The notes beneath the pieces are model-generated. The model worked only from the letters and a program-made list of their open reading frames with translations, was not told the origin of the DNA and ran no database searches. Both the position numbers and the translations under genes were made by a program. Positions 9,158 to 17,565 of a DNA stretch of 64,000 nt are shown here, piece by piece (positions within the stretch are counted from its first letter, which is position 1; the number at the start of each line of letters is the position of its first letter). This DNA comes from Hyphococcus sp. (GTDB taxonomy: Bacteria; Pseudomonadota; Alphaproteobacteria; Caulobacterales; Parvularculaceae). Location of the stretch: the NCBI GenBank assembly GCA_021776245.1, contig JAJFGF010000004.1, positions 62,001 to 126,000 on the forward strand, given 5' to 3'.

Positions 9158-10293
9158 TCCCGGCCCTTACTCTTGGCGTTGAAGAAGAATATTTGCTTGT
9201 TGACCCGATAACCCGCGATCTTGTACCCGAACCGTCTCCGGATTTCATGGCGGAATGCAAAGATAAGCTTGGCGAACGCGTCACGCCGGAATTTTTGAAA
9301 TGTCAGGTCGAGATCGGCACACCGGTATGCGCAGACATCTCCGAGGCGCGTCATCATTTGACGGCGCTGCGCTCGGCCATCATCAACACCGCCGAAAAGC
9401 ACGGCATGAAAATGATGGCGGCGTCAACGCACCCCTTTGCCAAATGGGACCGGCAAAAGCACACTGCCGCCGAGCGTTATGACCTTCTCGACAGGGACAT
9501 GGGCGGCGCGATCCGGCGTATGCTGATTTGCGGCATGCATGTCCATGCCGGCATTGAAGACGAGAATTTGCGCATCGATCTGATGAATCAGGCGCGTTAT
9601 TTCCTGCCGCATCTTCTGGCGCTGTCGACGTCTTCGCCATATTGGAGCGGCCATGACATGGCGATGAAGTGTTCCCGCCTTGGCATTTTTGACTCCATGC
9701 CGCGCACCGGCATTCCGGACCGTTATGAAAGCTGGTCCGACTATCAGCGAATGATCAGCCGGCTGGTTGAGGCGGGCGTCATGGAGGATGCAACCAAGCT
9801 TTGGTGGGACATGCGCCCAAGCGTTCGTTTTCCGACAGTGGAAATGCGCATCACCGATGTCTGTACGCGCCTGGAAGACGCATTGTGCATCGCTGCGTTC
9901 TATCAGTCGATACTGCGGATGCTGGCGCGCATCCGTCAGCGTAATATGCGCTGGCGCATCTATCCGCGCATTATGCTGGAGGAAAACCGCTGGCGCGCGC
10001 AGCGATATGGCTGCACCAAAAGCATGATCGACCTAGGACGCGGTGAATGTGTTCCGTTTGGCGGTTTGACCGAAGAGCTCATTGAAATCATGACCGAAGA
10101 CGCAACGGCGCTGGGTTGCCTGAAAGAGATTCAACATGCGCGCACGATTTTAAAGCGCGGCACCAGCGCCTGCCGCCAGACCGAGACATTTGCCAGCGCC
10201 GTCGCTGGCGGCGCCGACGAAGCGGAAGCCTTTAAAGCGGTGGTTGATATGCTGGTCGAAGAAACCGCAGCCGACCTGCCCCCGGCGCCTTAG
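9154..10293 (+). CDS. Carboxylate-amine ligase, YbdK/GCS2 family
   Basis: 379 residues, close to the usual length of YbdK-type enzymes. The N-terminal motif is GVEEEYLLVD, followed by HVHAGI (near residue 130) and the conserved SPYWSG block (near residue 165), which form the glutamate-cysteine ligase-like active site. Family members have weak glutamate-cysteine ligase activity in vitro; their true role is unsettled. It overlaps the amidohydrolase-like gene by four bases, which suggests a shared task on a small amino acid derivative. Confidence 0.85.
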   Translation: MIPALTLGVEEEYLLVDPITRDLVPEPSPDFMAECKDKLGERVTPEFLKCQVEIGTPVCADISEARHHLTALRSAIINTAEKHGMKMMAASTHPFAKWDRQKHTAAERYDLLDRDMGGAIRRMLICGMHVHAGIEDENLRIDLMNQARYFLPHLLALSTSSPYWSGHDMAMKCSRLGIFDSMPRTGIPDRYESWSDYQRMISRLVEAGVMEDATKLWWDMRPSVRFPTVEMRITDVCTRLEDALCIAAFYQSILRMLARIRQRNMRWRIYPRIMLEENRWRAQRYGCTKSMIDLGRGECVPFGGLTEELIEIMTEDATALGCLKEIQHARTILKRGTSACRQTETFASAVAGGADEAEAFKAVVDMLVEETAADLPPAP

Positions 10294-10466
10294 GCGGCCC
10301 TGGCAAGGCTCCGAAAACATATTTGCCGCCCGGCCTTGCCGCGGCCCTGGGGCTTCGCTATACCCCGCTCTCTCGCTGCCTCAGGCCCGTCCGCGAAGGT
10401 GGACAAACCCAAAGGTATCGTAGATCGCCGTTGACCGGTTATCGGATAAAACGGCGCAAAAGTTGG

Positions 10467-10543
<77 letters not shown>

Positions 10544-10746
10544 ATTTTTCAATAACTTAAGCCCAATACTAGATTCGGTTTCGTAACACGAAAGCCAGTT
10601 TGGAATCATATTGGAAGCAACAGGACGCGATTCGTTCGGGCTATTTCACTGCTTCTCGGCTTGTCGGTTTAATTCGCGCAGTTCCACATCCGAAAACGGC
10701 TTCAGCCGCCGGCCTGCATCCCAGAAAGTGGTGCTGTGAGTCAGTT

Positions 10747-10776
10747 AGTCTCAGCTTTGGAAGGGGAGCTGAGACT
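10747..10776. repeat. 10-bp inverted repeat beside transposase relic
   Basis: AGTCTCAGCT and AGCTGAGACT are perfect complements around a ten-base spacer (TTGGAAGGGG). It lies just before the transposase relic, so it may be part of the old element end or a hairpin of its own. Confidence 0.5.
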
Positions 10777-10788
10777 TCGCGACGAGAG

Positions 10789-10949
10789 CAGGGCCAGAAG
10801 ATATTATGGCGCCGTTGCATGAAGTTGAGGTGCGCCTCAACCGAAACGAGACGGCGAACCAGGCGTTGCGTGCGACGGGCGTTACTGAGCAGACTTACTG
10901 TAGATGGCGCCGCGAATATGGCACGAATGCCGGAACACTTTTGCGGTAG
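10789..10949 (+). pseudogene. IS3-family transposase OrfA relic
   Basis: About 45 codons resemble the N-terminal helix-turn-helix of IS3-type OrfA: PEDIMAPLHEVEVRL followed by RATGVTEQTYCRWRREYG. The usual lysine- and arginine-rich start is missing, similarity stops after REYG (position 10922), and a stop follows at 10947. No OrfB with a DDE domain is found. It is a dead fragment left by an old insertion or deletion beside the tRNA. Its last part runs antisense to the end of the MddA-like gene. Confidence 0.7.
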
Positions 10950-11635
10950 TCGCGATAAGCATCTCCAAGCTCTCCGATGAGATCTTCTTCTTCAAAGCGC
11001 GTAGCAAACATGATGTAAACAAACGTCGACGTTGCGAAGACGATATGTCCAACAGTCAGGTGCGGTGTTGCAAACGGCGCGGTCATCCAACCCAAGCTTA
11101 TTGGATGACGGACGAGCGCGTACAGATAACGTGCGGTCATGCTCGTCGATTTAGGCGGCGACTGCCGCAAATTTTGCCAAGCCTGAGTCAATCCGAAAAA
11201 GCTGAAATGGCCAAAGTGAAACGTCGCCGCAACCATCATCGTCCAAATACTGACATAGACGGCGACAACCAGCCCGGAAGCCAGCGCTGACTCGACGCGC
11301 CAGATCGCGAACGGAATTGGCTGCCAGAAATAGACCAGCGCCACAGTCATGATAACAGTCATGTAAAGATACGTCGCCCGCTCAATCGGCGCCGGGATAA
11401 TTGTAGTCCACCAGCGCTTGAAAGAGGCGCGCGCTGTTATCGAGTGATGCAGCCCGAACAGGACAACCAGTCCGGCGTCGACCAGAACGGCGCGCCAAAG
11501 CGGAGCCGCCTCACCGTCGCTGATGCCCTTCGGCACGCCGAAATTGGCGAGGAACCCCATTATGTAGAGGAGTGACGCCAGCGAGAGGAAATATGCAACG
11601 CCGGCATAAGCCACCATCAGGCTTTTGAGAATCAT
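10895..11635 (-). CDS. MddA/NnrU-like integral membrane methyltransferase
   Basis: 246 residues from ATG 11635; this start has GAAGGAAA seven bases upstream and begins in a membrane helix, unlike the longer arginine-rich alternative at 11704. There are about six membrane segments. The block LFGLHHSITAR and KRWWTTIIP, then IERATYLY and the C-terminal ALVRHPISLGW with FEEEDL, match the isoprenylcysteine-methyltransferase fold and most resemble methanethiol S-methyltransferase (MddA), which makes dimethyl sulfide. The last eight residues are encoded antisense to the IS3 relic. It lies 40 bases behind the nitroreductase-like gene, in one operon. Confidence 0.7.
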   Translation of the reverse strand: MILKSLMVAYAGVAYFLSLASLLYIMGFLANFGVPKGISDGEAAPLWRAVLVDAGLVVLFGLHHSITARASFKRWWTTIIPAPIERATYLYMTVIMTVALVYFWQPIPFAIWRVESALASGLVVAVYVSIWTMMVAATFHFGHFSFFGLTQAWQNLRQSPPKSTSMTARYLYALVRHPISLGWMTAPFATPHLTVGHIVFATSTFVYIMFATRFEEEDLIGELGDAYRDYRKSVPAFVPYSRRHLQ

Positions 11636-11675
11636 AATAATTTTCCTTCGCGGAACGGGACGATGTCGCCGAACC

Positions 11676-13079
11676 CTACGCCCAGTTTTTTTCGTGCTCG
11701 GCATGAGTTTTCAGATAGGCGCCCGGCGTGAAGTGCGTGTCGTAAAAACCCGTATCGAGCTTGTGAGCCTGCAGATACATTAGCGCCATAATTGCCGGCA
11801 CTTTTGCAGGAAACCGACCGAAGGTGTCCTGAATATACTGCGCTATGGTCGCAACGCAGTCGATGAACTCGTCATTGATCGGAGCCCCGCGTTTGCGCAC
11901 AGCGTCGGTCTCCTTGTACGGACCTTTTGTTTTTTCATTAAACGGACCGCCTGACCCAAACTTGCGTTGCACGACAGCTTTGACCGCTGCACGCATATTT
12001 TCGAAATGCGGCGGACAATGGCCTTCAAGGAGACCTTCAAGACCCGTGACATGCGGCAAAGGTTCGCCCTCCAGCATGTCGAAGCGAAAGCCAAGCCCCG
12101 GCACGGATGGGTCTCCGCTGGCGCCAAGGATGCTGAACGGATTGAGGCCGTCATACATCCAGCCGCCGAGTCCCATTGCCTGCAGCATCAGCGCACCGGC
12201 ATAGCAGGAGCACGACAGTTCAACGGTAACTTCGGTCGCGCTGACTTGCTCAACATAAGAAAGTGGGTACGGGTTCTCCACATCGACAAGATGCTTGAAG
12301 TGTTCCATCCCCGGAATCGGGCGTTTGTTGTAGTCGTCATAGATGCACGCGCCATTCTGGACGAAATAGCAAAGCGCCTGAAGGATATGCTCGGCGAGAT
12401 CTGCGACCGGAATGAGCAGCGTACTGCCCGGCACATTCGCGCACCATTCATTGTGCATTTCCATATGCTGAGGCTGCGCCGGTGTTTTCAGACGGCCATC
12501 CGCAATCTTGATAATCCGTGATTTGTGCGCGTCCAAATACGCCTTCATGTCTGTGGCGCCGTCGGCGTTCTTGGCCTCTACCGCCGGCATATCGCGGGTC
12601 GGAAGGAAATAGACGCCGTCATCGTCCGTGTAAAAGAATTGGGTGATCTGAAAGCCTGCACAAGACGGAAAAGTTCGCCCGCCCGCCGCTCCGGCATAAT
12701 TGGGAATATTGGGGATGTAGTTGCGGTTATACGGGATCAAATTTGCCCAGCCGGTGTTTCCCGCCACACTGGTCAGGAGCAACATCTGTTCGAGTTCCGA
12801 CAACGGTTCAGCTTTATGTTTGGACGTGTAAGCCAGAGGCCCGTCCGGAATTGAAGCGCCGCGCGCAAAGCGACGCGAGCGCCGGCCGTGAAGCGCTTCG
12901 ATCAGCGGAAAATTTACAGCTTCAATCAGTCCCTTCGGAAAGTCAGGGATGCGATCCAGCATGATATTTCCTTTTGCTTTTAGACCCTCACCCGCTGCGG
13001 ACGCGCCGATGCCGCTCAGAACCGCTCCAGCACCAAGCATAGAGGCGCCCAGTATTTTACGTCGTGATGTTTCAAACAT
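11676..13079 (-). CDS. Tat-exported nitroreductase-like protein
   Basis: 467 residues from ATG 13079, which has AAAGAGGTAAAG upstream. The N-terminus TSRRKILGASMLGAG is a twin-arginine signal, so the protein is exported folded, probably with a cofactor. HGRRSRRFARG with PLSELEQMLLL and a late GALMLQAMGLGGW block resemble the flavin nitroreductase fold, but the protein is about twice the usual length and has a CSC motif not found in ordinary members. The similarity is moderate, so the fold is a proposal. It leads an operon with the MddA-like gene and is divergent from the GlxA-type regulator. Confidence 0.5.
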   Translation of the reverse strand: MFETSRRKILGASMLGAGAVLSGIGASAAGEGLKAKGNIMLDRIPDFPKGLIEAVNFPLIEALHGRRSRRFARGASIPDGPLAYTSKHKAEPLSELEQMLLLTSVAGNTGWANLIPYNRNYIPNIPNYAGAAGGRTFPSCAGFQITQFFYTDDDGVYFLPTRDMPAVEAKNADGATDMKAYLDAHKSRIIKIADGRLKTPAQPQHMEMHNEWCANVPGSTLLIPVADLAEHILQALCYFVQNGACIYDDYNKRPIPGMEHFKHLVDVENPYPLSYVEQVSATEVTVELSCSCYAGALMLQAMGLGGWMYDGLNPFSILGASGDPSVPGLGFRFDMLEGEPLPHVTGLEGLLEGHCPPHFENMRAAVKAVVQRKFGSGGPFNEKTKGPYKETDAVRKRGAPINDEFIDCVATIAQYIQDTFGRFPAKVPAIMALMYLQAHKLDTGFYDTHFTPGAYLKTHAEHEKNWA

Positions 13080-13127
13080 GATCTTTACCTCTTTCTCGCA
13101 ACGCAATGGAGCTCGCTGGAAGGAGAC
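13080..13127. promoter_or_regulatory. Divergent promoter region (nitroreductase-like / GlxA-type gene)
   Basis: Only 48 bases separate the two divergent starts, so the promoters must overlap each other or the coding ends. This suggests the regulator controls both directions. The region holds the ribosome binding sites of both genes, and no operator was picked out. Confidence 0.45.
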
Positions 13128-14231
13128 ATGCCCGTTATTGTGTGTGGATCGGTAGAGCCAGATTCGACAAAACCGGGTCAAACGTGCCATGGTGCGTGTA
13201 TGCCAATATCTGCTCCCATCCGGCCGGTAGCTGTCAGCCTTGTTGCTGTGCCGGAAGTCTCCGCGATGATCGTCTACGGGCTGCAAGAAATGTTTACTTG
13301 CGTCGGTACGGTCTGGGAGGCGTTAACCGGAGAGAAGACAGAATCGCGGTTAATGACTCCGCGAATCGTTGGACGCAACACAGCGCCGATGCGAACAACA
13401 TTCAACGCGACACTGGCTGCGGACCACACTTTCACGGAGCAACACCGATCAGACGTCGTCATTGTCGGCGACTTAGTCTTCGAAGAAGGCGGCGGTCCTG
13501 TCGGACGGTGGAAGGAAGAAATTGAATGGATACGCGAACAGTACGAGCGCGGCGCCATTATTTGCTCCGTATGCACTGGATCGATGATGCTGGCCGAAGC
13601 GAAGTTGCTCGACAATCGCGAGGCAACAACCCATTGGAGTGCGCAAAGAACCTTCAAAGAGTGTTATCCGCGCGTCCTCCTGCGGCCGGAGCGGGTTCTG
13701 GTGCCTTCCGGTTTGGAACATCGCATTGTCACCGGCGGCGGCGGCGCATCCTGGACCGAATTGGGCTTATATCTGATCGCAAGATTTTGCGGCGATGCTG
13801 AGGCGCGGCGGATCGCAAAGGTATTCCTGTTAGGCGACAAATCGGACGGGCAACTGCCCTTCGCCGCCATGGCCCGCCCCAAACAGCACGAAGATGTCGT
13901 TATCGCAGAAAGTCAGACATGGATTGCAGATCACTATGCGCTCGCAAACCCTGTCTCGAACATGGTCGAACAATCCGGCCTGTCGCAACGAACTTTCAAA
14001 CGGCGTTTCGCCAAATCGACCGGTTACGCACCGCTTGACTATGTCCAGTCTCTGAGAATTGAAGAGGCCAAGCAAATGCTCGAAACAACTGACGACGCCA
14101 TCGACGATATTGCCTTGCAAGTGGGTTATCACGAACCAAATTCGTTTCGCCGACTATTTAAGAGAACGACCGGCATTGCGCCGAACCAGTATCGTATCCG
14201 GTTCAAGAATGTCGTTTCCCAATCAGCGTAA
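13128..14231 (+). CDS. GlxA-type transcriptional regulator (DJ-1/PfpI plus AraC HTH)
   Basis: 367 residues; GGAAGGAG five to six bases before ATG 13128 fixes the start. Residues about 25-215 are a DJ-1/PfpI-like sensor domain, with the nucleophile-elbow motif CSVCTGSMMLAE. Residues about 255-360 are an AraC DNA-binding domain with two helix-turn-helix units (SGLSQRTFKRRF and VGYHEPNSFRRLFK). GlxA-type proteins act as regulators of neighbouring catabolic genes, so this one probably controls the nitroreductase-like and MddA-like genes. The inducer is unknown. Confidence 0.85.
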   Translation: MPVIVCGSVEPDSTKPGQTCHGACMPISAPIRPVAVSLVAVPEVSAMIVYGLQEMFTCVGTVWEALTGEKTESRLMTPRIVGRNTAPMRTTFNATLAADHTFTEQHRSDVVIVGDLVFEEGGGPVGRWKEEIEWIREQYERGAIICSVCTGSMMLAEAKLLDNREATTHWSAQRTFKECYPRVLLRPERVLVPSGLEHRIVTGGGGASWTELGLYLIARFCGDAEARRIAKVFLLGDKSDGQLPFAAMARPKQHEDVVIAESQTWIADHYALANPVSNMVEQSGLSQRTFKRRFAKSTGYAPLDYVQSLRIEEAKQMLETTDDAIDDIALQVGYHEPNSFRRLFKRTTGIAPNQYRIRFKNVVSQSA

Positions 14232-14446
14232 TGATGTTCTATTGCCGCCTCGCTCCAAAGTAAAAATTGACCAATTAACAAAGCGGTGTATTTCAAAGTT
14301 CTACACAAAAAACCGTTTGCATTTATTTGGCTCACTAAATTCCAGTTCCGGAATTTGAATGCTGCGACAACCCGACTGGTTATTTTGTTTAGGAATTTTT
14401 GCTCCGCATTTGCCTCATCGGACGAGCTCGGTTTTTCTGCAATGTT

Positions 14447-14474
14447 TTGATTTCGTCCTTGTTTCATGTATAAT
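14447..14474 (+). promoter_or_regulatory. Strong sigma-70-like promoter
   Basis: TTGATT (14447-14452) and a perfect TATAAT (14469-14474) are 16 bases apart. Transcription would start near 14481 and the RNA would open with the hairpin at 14482. No annotated gene lies downstream on this strand, so it probably drives a small RNA or microgene. Confidence 0.45.
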
Positions 14475-14481
14475 TCACGGG

Positions 14482-14500
14482 CAACCGCATCATGCGGTTG
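14482..14500. repeat. 9-bp perfect hairpin CAACCGCAT-C-ATGCGGTTG
   Basis: A palindrome with nine-base arms around a single C, right at the expected start of the transcript from the promoter at 14447-14474. It could stabilise a 5' end or be an operator. A one-base loop cannot fold as such, so the real stem would be shorter. Confidence 0.55.
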
Positions 14501-14523
14501 TGGAGCGTGGAAACCCCTGAAAG

Positions 14524-14574
14524 ATGAATGATGTTTCGCACAAGGTTTCAGCGACGATGTTTTCGAATAGGTAA
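14524..14574 (+). CDS. Possible 16-residue microgene
   Basis: A 16-codon frame starting MNDVSHKV lies downstream of a strong promoter, with a weak ribosome binding site (TGAAAG) directly before its ATG. It may be a leader peptide or chance. It stops 17 bases before the end of ppx on the opposite strand. Confidence 0.2.
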   Translation: MNDVSHKVSATMFSNR

Positions 14575-14590
14575 TATAGTCCCACCGCCC

Positions 14591-15703
14591 TCACGAATTC
14601 GGCGCATCAGTATTGCGTTTCTTTCCCCGCCTGCCCCGCCGGCGATTGCGCCGGCGCTGGCGTTGGGCCTGCCTTGCGAGGTCTGCGAGTATCCCTTCGC
14701 GCAGCCCGCGATCGGCGACGCGCACGCGTGAAACAGGCCATTCAAGCAACAAAGCTTCCAGTATTGCACAGCCGCAGACCACCAGATCGGCGCGTTCTTC
14801 GCCAATGCACGGCTCCTTGGCGCGCTCGGAAAAATTCATCGCACGCAGTTTTTGCGAAACGCTGCGTACGTCGTCGCTGTCAAGCCACAGGCCGTCCACG
14901 CGATCTCTCTTGTAGCGCCGCAATTTAAGATGAACGCCCGCTATTGAAGTAATCGTGCCTGACGTCCCGAGAAAATGCGCGTCGTCATTTTTAAAAACAT
15001 GTTTGAGATTTCCCGGATCCCCGAGCGCGAGGATATCGGATCGCACGCTTTCGACCATCTTCACGTATTTGTCGGCGTCAATTTCGCGTCCGCCCCATTT
15101 TTCAGAGAGCATCACGACACCAAACGGCATTGACTTCCATGCGGCGATTACCGCCGCCGCAGCATCGCCGCCCGGCCGCACCCATGACAATTCTGTGGAG
15201 CCGCCGCCAATATCAAAGATGAGGCCGGCGGCAGAATTCCGGTCAAGCAGGTCCACGCAGCCGCGCACTGCAAGCCGCGCTTCTTCCTCCGGTGAAATAA
15301 TTTCAAATTTGAGGCCGGTTTGTTCTCGAACAATTTCAAGAAATTCCGGCCCATTGGCGGCGCCGCGACAGGCTTGCGTCGCAATGCAGCGCATATGCGT
15401 TACATTTCTTCTGGCGATTTTTTCGGCGCAGACTTTTAGGGCGTCCACGGCGCGGACCATCGCCTGTTCCGACAATGCGCCAGACTGCAAAAGGCCTTCG
15501 CCCAACCGCACAATTCGTGAAAACGAATCAACAATTCTAAAATTTCGTCCACTCGGCGCAGCTACCAGCAAACGGCAATTGTTGGTTCCAAGATCCAGCG
15601 CCGCAAATCGCTCAACACGGAAGCCCCGACGCGACGGCGTCGCCCCCTCTGTCGCCCGCTGCCCTTCCAGGCCGGCGTTCTCGCCTGCCTCCTGTTCAGT
15701 CAC
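14591..15703 (-). CDS. Ppx/GppA-family phosphatase
   Basis: 370 residues from GTG 15703, with GAGGACG upstream. It has the ASKHA-type phosphate motifs: DLGTNNCRLLV near residue 36, the SPEEEARLAVRG block near residue 136 and DIGGGSTELSW near residue 165. It hydrolyses polyphosphate or pppGpp in the cytosol. It has only the catalytic part found in the short (about 300-residue) class, followed by a basic tail (RQRRRNRRRGRRGKK) that may bind RNA or polyphosphate. The first 28 residues are a variable extension. Confidence 0.85.
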   Translation of the reverse strand: MTEQEAGENAGLEGQRATEGATPSRRGFRVERFAALDLGTNNCRLLVAAPSGRNFRIVDSFSRIVRLGEGLLQSGALSEQAMVRAVDALKVCAEKIARRNVTHMRCIATQACRGAANGPEFLEIVREQTGLKFEIISPEEEARLAVRGCVDLLDRNSAAGLIFDIGGGSTELSWVRPGGDAAAAVIAAWKSMPFGVVMLSEKWGGREIDADKYVKMVESVRSDILALGDPGNLKHVFKNDDAHFLGTSGTITSIAGVHLKLRRYKRDRVDGLWLDSDDVRSVSQKLRAMNFSERAKEPCIGEERADLVVCGCAILEALLLEWPVSRVRVADRGLREGILADLARQAQRQRRRNRRRGRRGKKRNTDAPNS

Positions 15704-15750
15704 CTGTTTGCGTCCTCGCTGGAGCCGCCCCGACCATCAGGCGATAAGTA

Positions 15751-15829
15751 GGAATCGCCAGATGGTCTAGATTCTTGGCTTCGCGCCGGATTATGCGAAA
15801 AACCGGTATCCACTTTTTCGCCCGGCGCT
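15751..15829 (+). repeat. Dispersed intergenic repeat, copy A
   Basis: About 79 bases, nearly the same as copy B at 21765-21843 in opposite orientation, with only a few mismatches over the last 50 bases. The core AAAAACCGG-TATCCACTTTTT is a palindrome-like unit of the kind scattered between genes in alphaproteobacteria. It lies upstream of ppx. Confidence 0.75.
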
Positions 15830-15899
15830 GAAGGCGGCTCGTACTGAAGCGGAGAGCTTAGTCAGCGGGCGTGCTTCAGGCAAGAAGCCTATACGGCGA

Positions 15900-16064
15900 C
15901 TACATAATCATGAACAGACAGGCGCGGGGCGCCGTTGCTGCGCATTGGGCGGCGGCTGACCCGGAGGTCAAGTCTGCGCCAACGGCGCCGGCCAATGCAA
16001 GAAACGCTGCAAAGGTAACAACAATAAGACTGATCGCTTTTACCACCATCAAGATAATACTCAT
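15900..16064 (-). CDS. 54-residue membrane microprotein downstream of pspC
   Basis: The start at 16064 has a strong ribosome binding site (GAGGAGAGAG). Residues 1-30 (MSIILMVVKAISLIVV on) form one membrane helix or signal peptide, and the rest is Ala-rich with two Cys residues. It lies 81 bases behind pspC on the same strand, so it is probably the last gene of the phage-shock operon. No family is recognised. Confidence 0.55.
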   Translation of the reverse strand: MSIILMVVKAISLIVVTFAAFLALAGAVGADLTSGSAAAQCAATAPRACLFMIM

Positions 16065-16145
16065 TTTCTCTCTCCTCGGGCGTAATGCGCACCCTTCCCG
16101 TCAGCTTGTTCTCCAAGCTCAAAAAAAACCTTCTTTTGTGGTCAG

Positions 16146-16613
16146 TCAGGCGCCGCGTTCGAGATCGCGAAACGCTTCTCTCAGATTGTATTCATCCGAC
16201 ACTACGGCCGACTCCAGGTTCGCCAGCCGCGCATCAAGAGCGCGGAACCGATGCTTTAATTCTGAAAACGTCGCTCTCGGCCGCGTTGAAAATGTTCGCC
16301 AGAATTGTTCTTCTTCCTGTGTCTGTCGCACCGGAATTCTCGGTCCGGGTTTCAGCACAATCGCTGCAACAAAATAAGCGATGATCGGCAAAGGAAAGAA
16401 AAAGAACGCCAGGAAGCACCAGGCAAAACGCAGCGCATCGGGGCTGCGCCAGCCGTAGTAATTCGCGATCCCGGCGCAGACACCCGCGATCACTTTACGA
16501 TCTTTATCGCGATATAAGCGATGATGGTTAGGGCTGGGACCCGGATGGCCGGCATTATAAGGATACCCGTCACGGTCATGATAATGATGATGATGGTGAT
16601 GACGTTCACGCAT
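16146..16613 (-). CDS. pspC: PspC domain membrane protein
   Basis: 155 residues from ATG 16613, chosen over ATG 16628 because GAGGAG lies seven bases before it. A His-rich start (MRERHHHHHHYHDRDG) is followed by the PspC domain: LYRDKDRKVIAGVCAGIANYY, then two membrane segments near residues 60-95. The C-terminal 45 residues are a coiled coil. PspC works with PspB to sense inner-membrane stress and release PspA. The natural His run at the start is unusual. It overlaps the end of pspB by eight bases. Confidence 0.88.
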   Translation of the reverse strand: MRERHHHHHHYHDRDGYPYNAGHPGPSPNHHRLYRDKDRKVIAGVCAGIANYYGWRSPDALRFAWCFLAFFFFPLPIIAYFVAAIVLKPGPRIPVRQTQEEEQFWRTFSTRPRATFSELKHRFRALDARLANLESAVVSDEYNLREAFRDLERGA

Positions 16614-16851
16614 GGGGCCGCTCCTCATGATCACGGCGCCAGTCCGGCGCTTCTTTGTCGAGGATCGTCTCCAGCGCTTCAACACGGCGTTCCAGGCGCT
16701 GCGCTGTTTTCCAAAGATCATCGACCAGCCGTTCATCGTCCGTCGAAATAGATTTGGTTTTTCGCAATTCCGTCTGGTAGTGCATGAACACCGCCGGGCA
16801 CGCGACGAAGATGATCGCGACAATTGCAACAACCCAAGCGAAATCTTCCAT
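16606..16851 (-). CDS. pspB: Phage shock protein B
   Basis: 81 residues, the family length. One N-terminal membrane helix (AWVVAIVAIIFVACPAVF) is followed by a charged coiled coil (LWKTAQRLERRVEALETIL), the usual PspB layout. It acts with PspC as a membrane stress sensor. It lies 25 bases behind pspA and overlaps pspC, which fits the classic pspA-B-C order. Confidence 0.88.
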   Translation of the reverse strand: MEDFAWVVAIVAIIFVACPAVFMHYQTELRKTKSISTDDERLVDDLWKTAQRLERRVEALETILDKEAPDWRRDHEERPHA

Positions 16852-16876
16852 TATTCAGGCCTCCCGCGCCCAGTGA

Positions 16877-17554
16877 TTAATTATTATTACCCGCCCGATC
16901 GGCGACACGTCTTTTCAACGCCGCTAATTCGGCGTTCACAGCATCTTCGGATTCGAGTTCCGAAAACTCATCTTCCAGCGTGCGCGGCCGGCCAAGGGCC
17001 CAGCTTTCCGCTTCCGCCTCAAGCTCATCAATGCGGCGTTCATACCGGTCAAACCGCGCCAATGCATCGTCAATGCGTCCATCATGAACCTGGCGGCTGA
17101 TCCGAACGCTGTCCGCGGCGGCGTCGCGGCGTATTTGCAGTGACCGCTGCTTGGCGCGCGCTTCTTTCAGCTTCGCCTGTAGTTTGGCGAGGTCTTCATT
17201 GGTTTTTTCAACCGTGTGTTCGATGGCGCCAGTTTCCTGATCCAGGAGCTCGATCATTTCCTCCGCCTTGCGTTTGGCGCCAATCGCGCCCCTGGCCAGT
17301 TCATCGCGTCCTTTTGCAATGGCAAGCTCGGCTTTCGCCTCCCATTCCTTCGCGCGGGCGGCAAACTCTGACTTCTTGCGACCGACTTCCTTTCGGTCCG
17401 CAATCGCGCGCGCCGCATTGCTGCGCACTTCGACCAGCGTGTCTTCCATTTCCTGAATGATCAGACGCACGATCTTTTCAGGATCCTCCGCCTGATCGAG
17501 CATGGCGTTGAGGTTGGAATTGACGATGTCGCTCAATCTGGAAAAAACACCCAT
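16877..17554 (-). CDS. pspA: Phage shock protein A
   Basis: 225 residues, the usual length. MGVFSRLSDIVNSNLNAML is the amphipathic start that binds lipid; the rest is the long coiled coil of the PspA/IM30 (ESCRT-III-like) fold. PspA binds and stabilises damaged inner membrane and also inhibits PspF. It is the first known psp gene of the operon, behind a 41-residue microgene. Confidence 0.93.
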   Translation of the reverse strand: MGVFSRLSDIVNSNLNAMLDQAEDPEKIVRLIIQEMEDTLVEVRSNAARAIADRKEVGRKKSEFAARAKEWEAKAELAIAKGRDELARGAIGAKRKAEEMIELLDQETGAIEHTVEKTNEDLAKLQAKLKEARAKQRSLQIRRDAAADSVRISRQVHDGRIDDALARFDRYERRIDELEAEAESWALGRPRTLEDEFSELESEDAVNAELAALKRRVADRAGNNN

Positions 17555-17565
17555 GAGAATACTCC

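Larger units (their letters stand above)
14232..14590. other. Gene-poor AT-rich region with promoter-like signal
   Basis: 360 bases between the convergent GlxA-type and ppx genes. It is AT-richer than its neighbours, and no long gene with a ribosome binding site is seen. It holds a good -35/-10 pair, a perfect hairpin and a 16-codon frame, listed separately. Confidence 0.5.

Noticed and set aside
10600-10980. Plus-strand frame of 126 codons near the tRNA
   Set aside because: It is in a different frame from the transposase relic, has no family likeness and is probably chance.
11704-13286. Longer starts for the MddA-like and nitroreductase-like genes
   Set aside because: The upstream extensions are arginine-rich or off-family, while the internal starts have clear ribosome binding sites and fit the signals.
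14482-14500. Palindrome as terminator of ppx
   Set aside because: No U-run follows on the minus strand, and the one-base loop is too small; it fits a start-site element or operator better.
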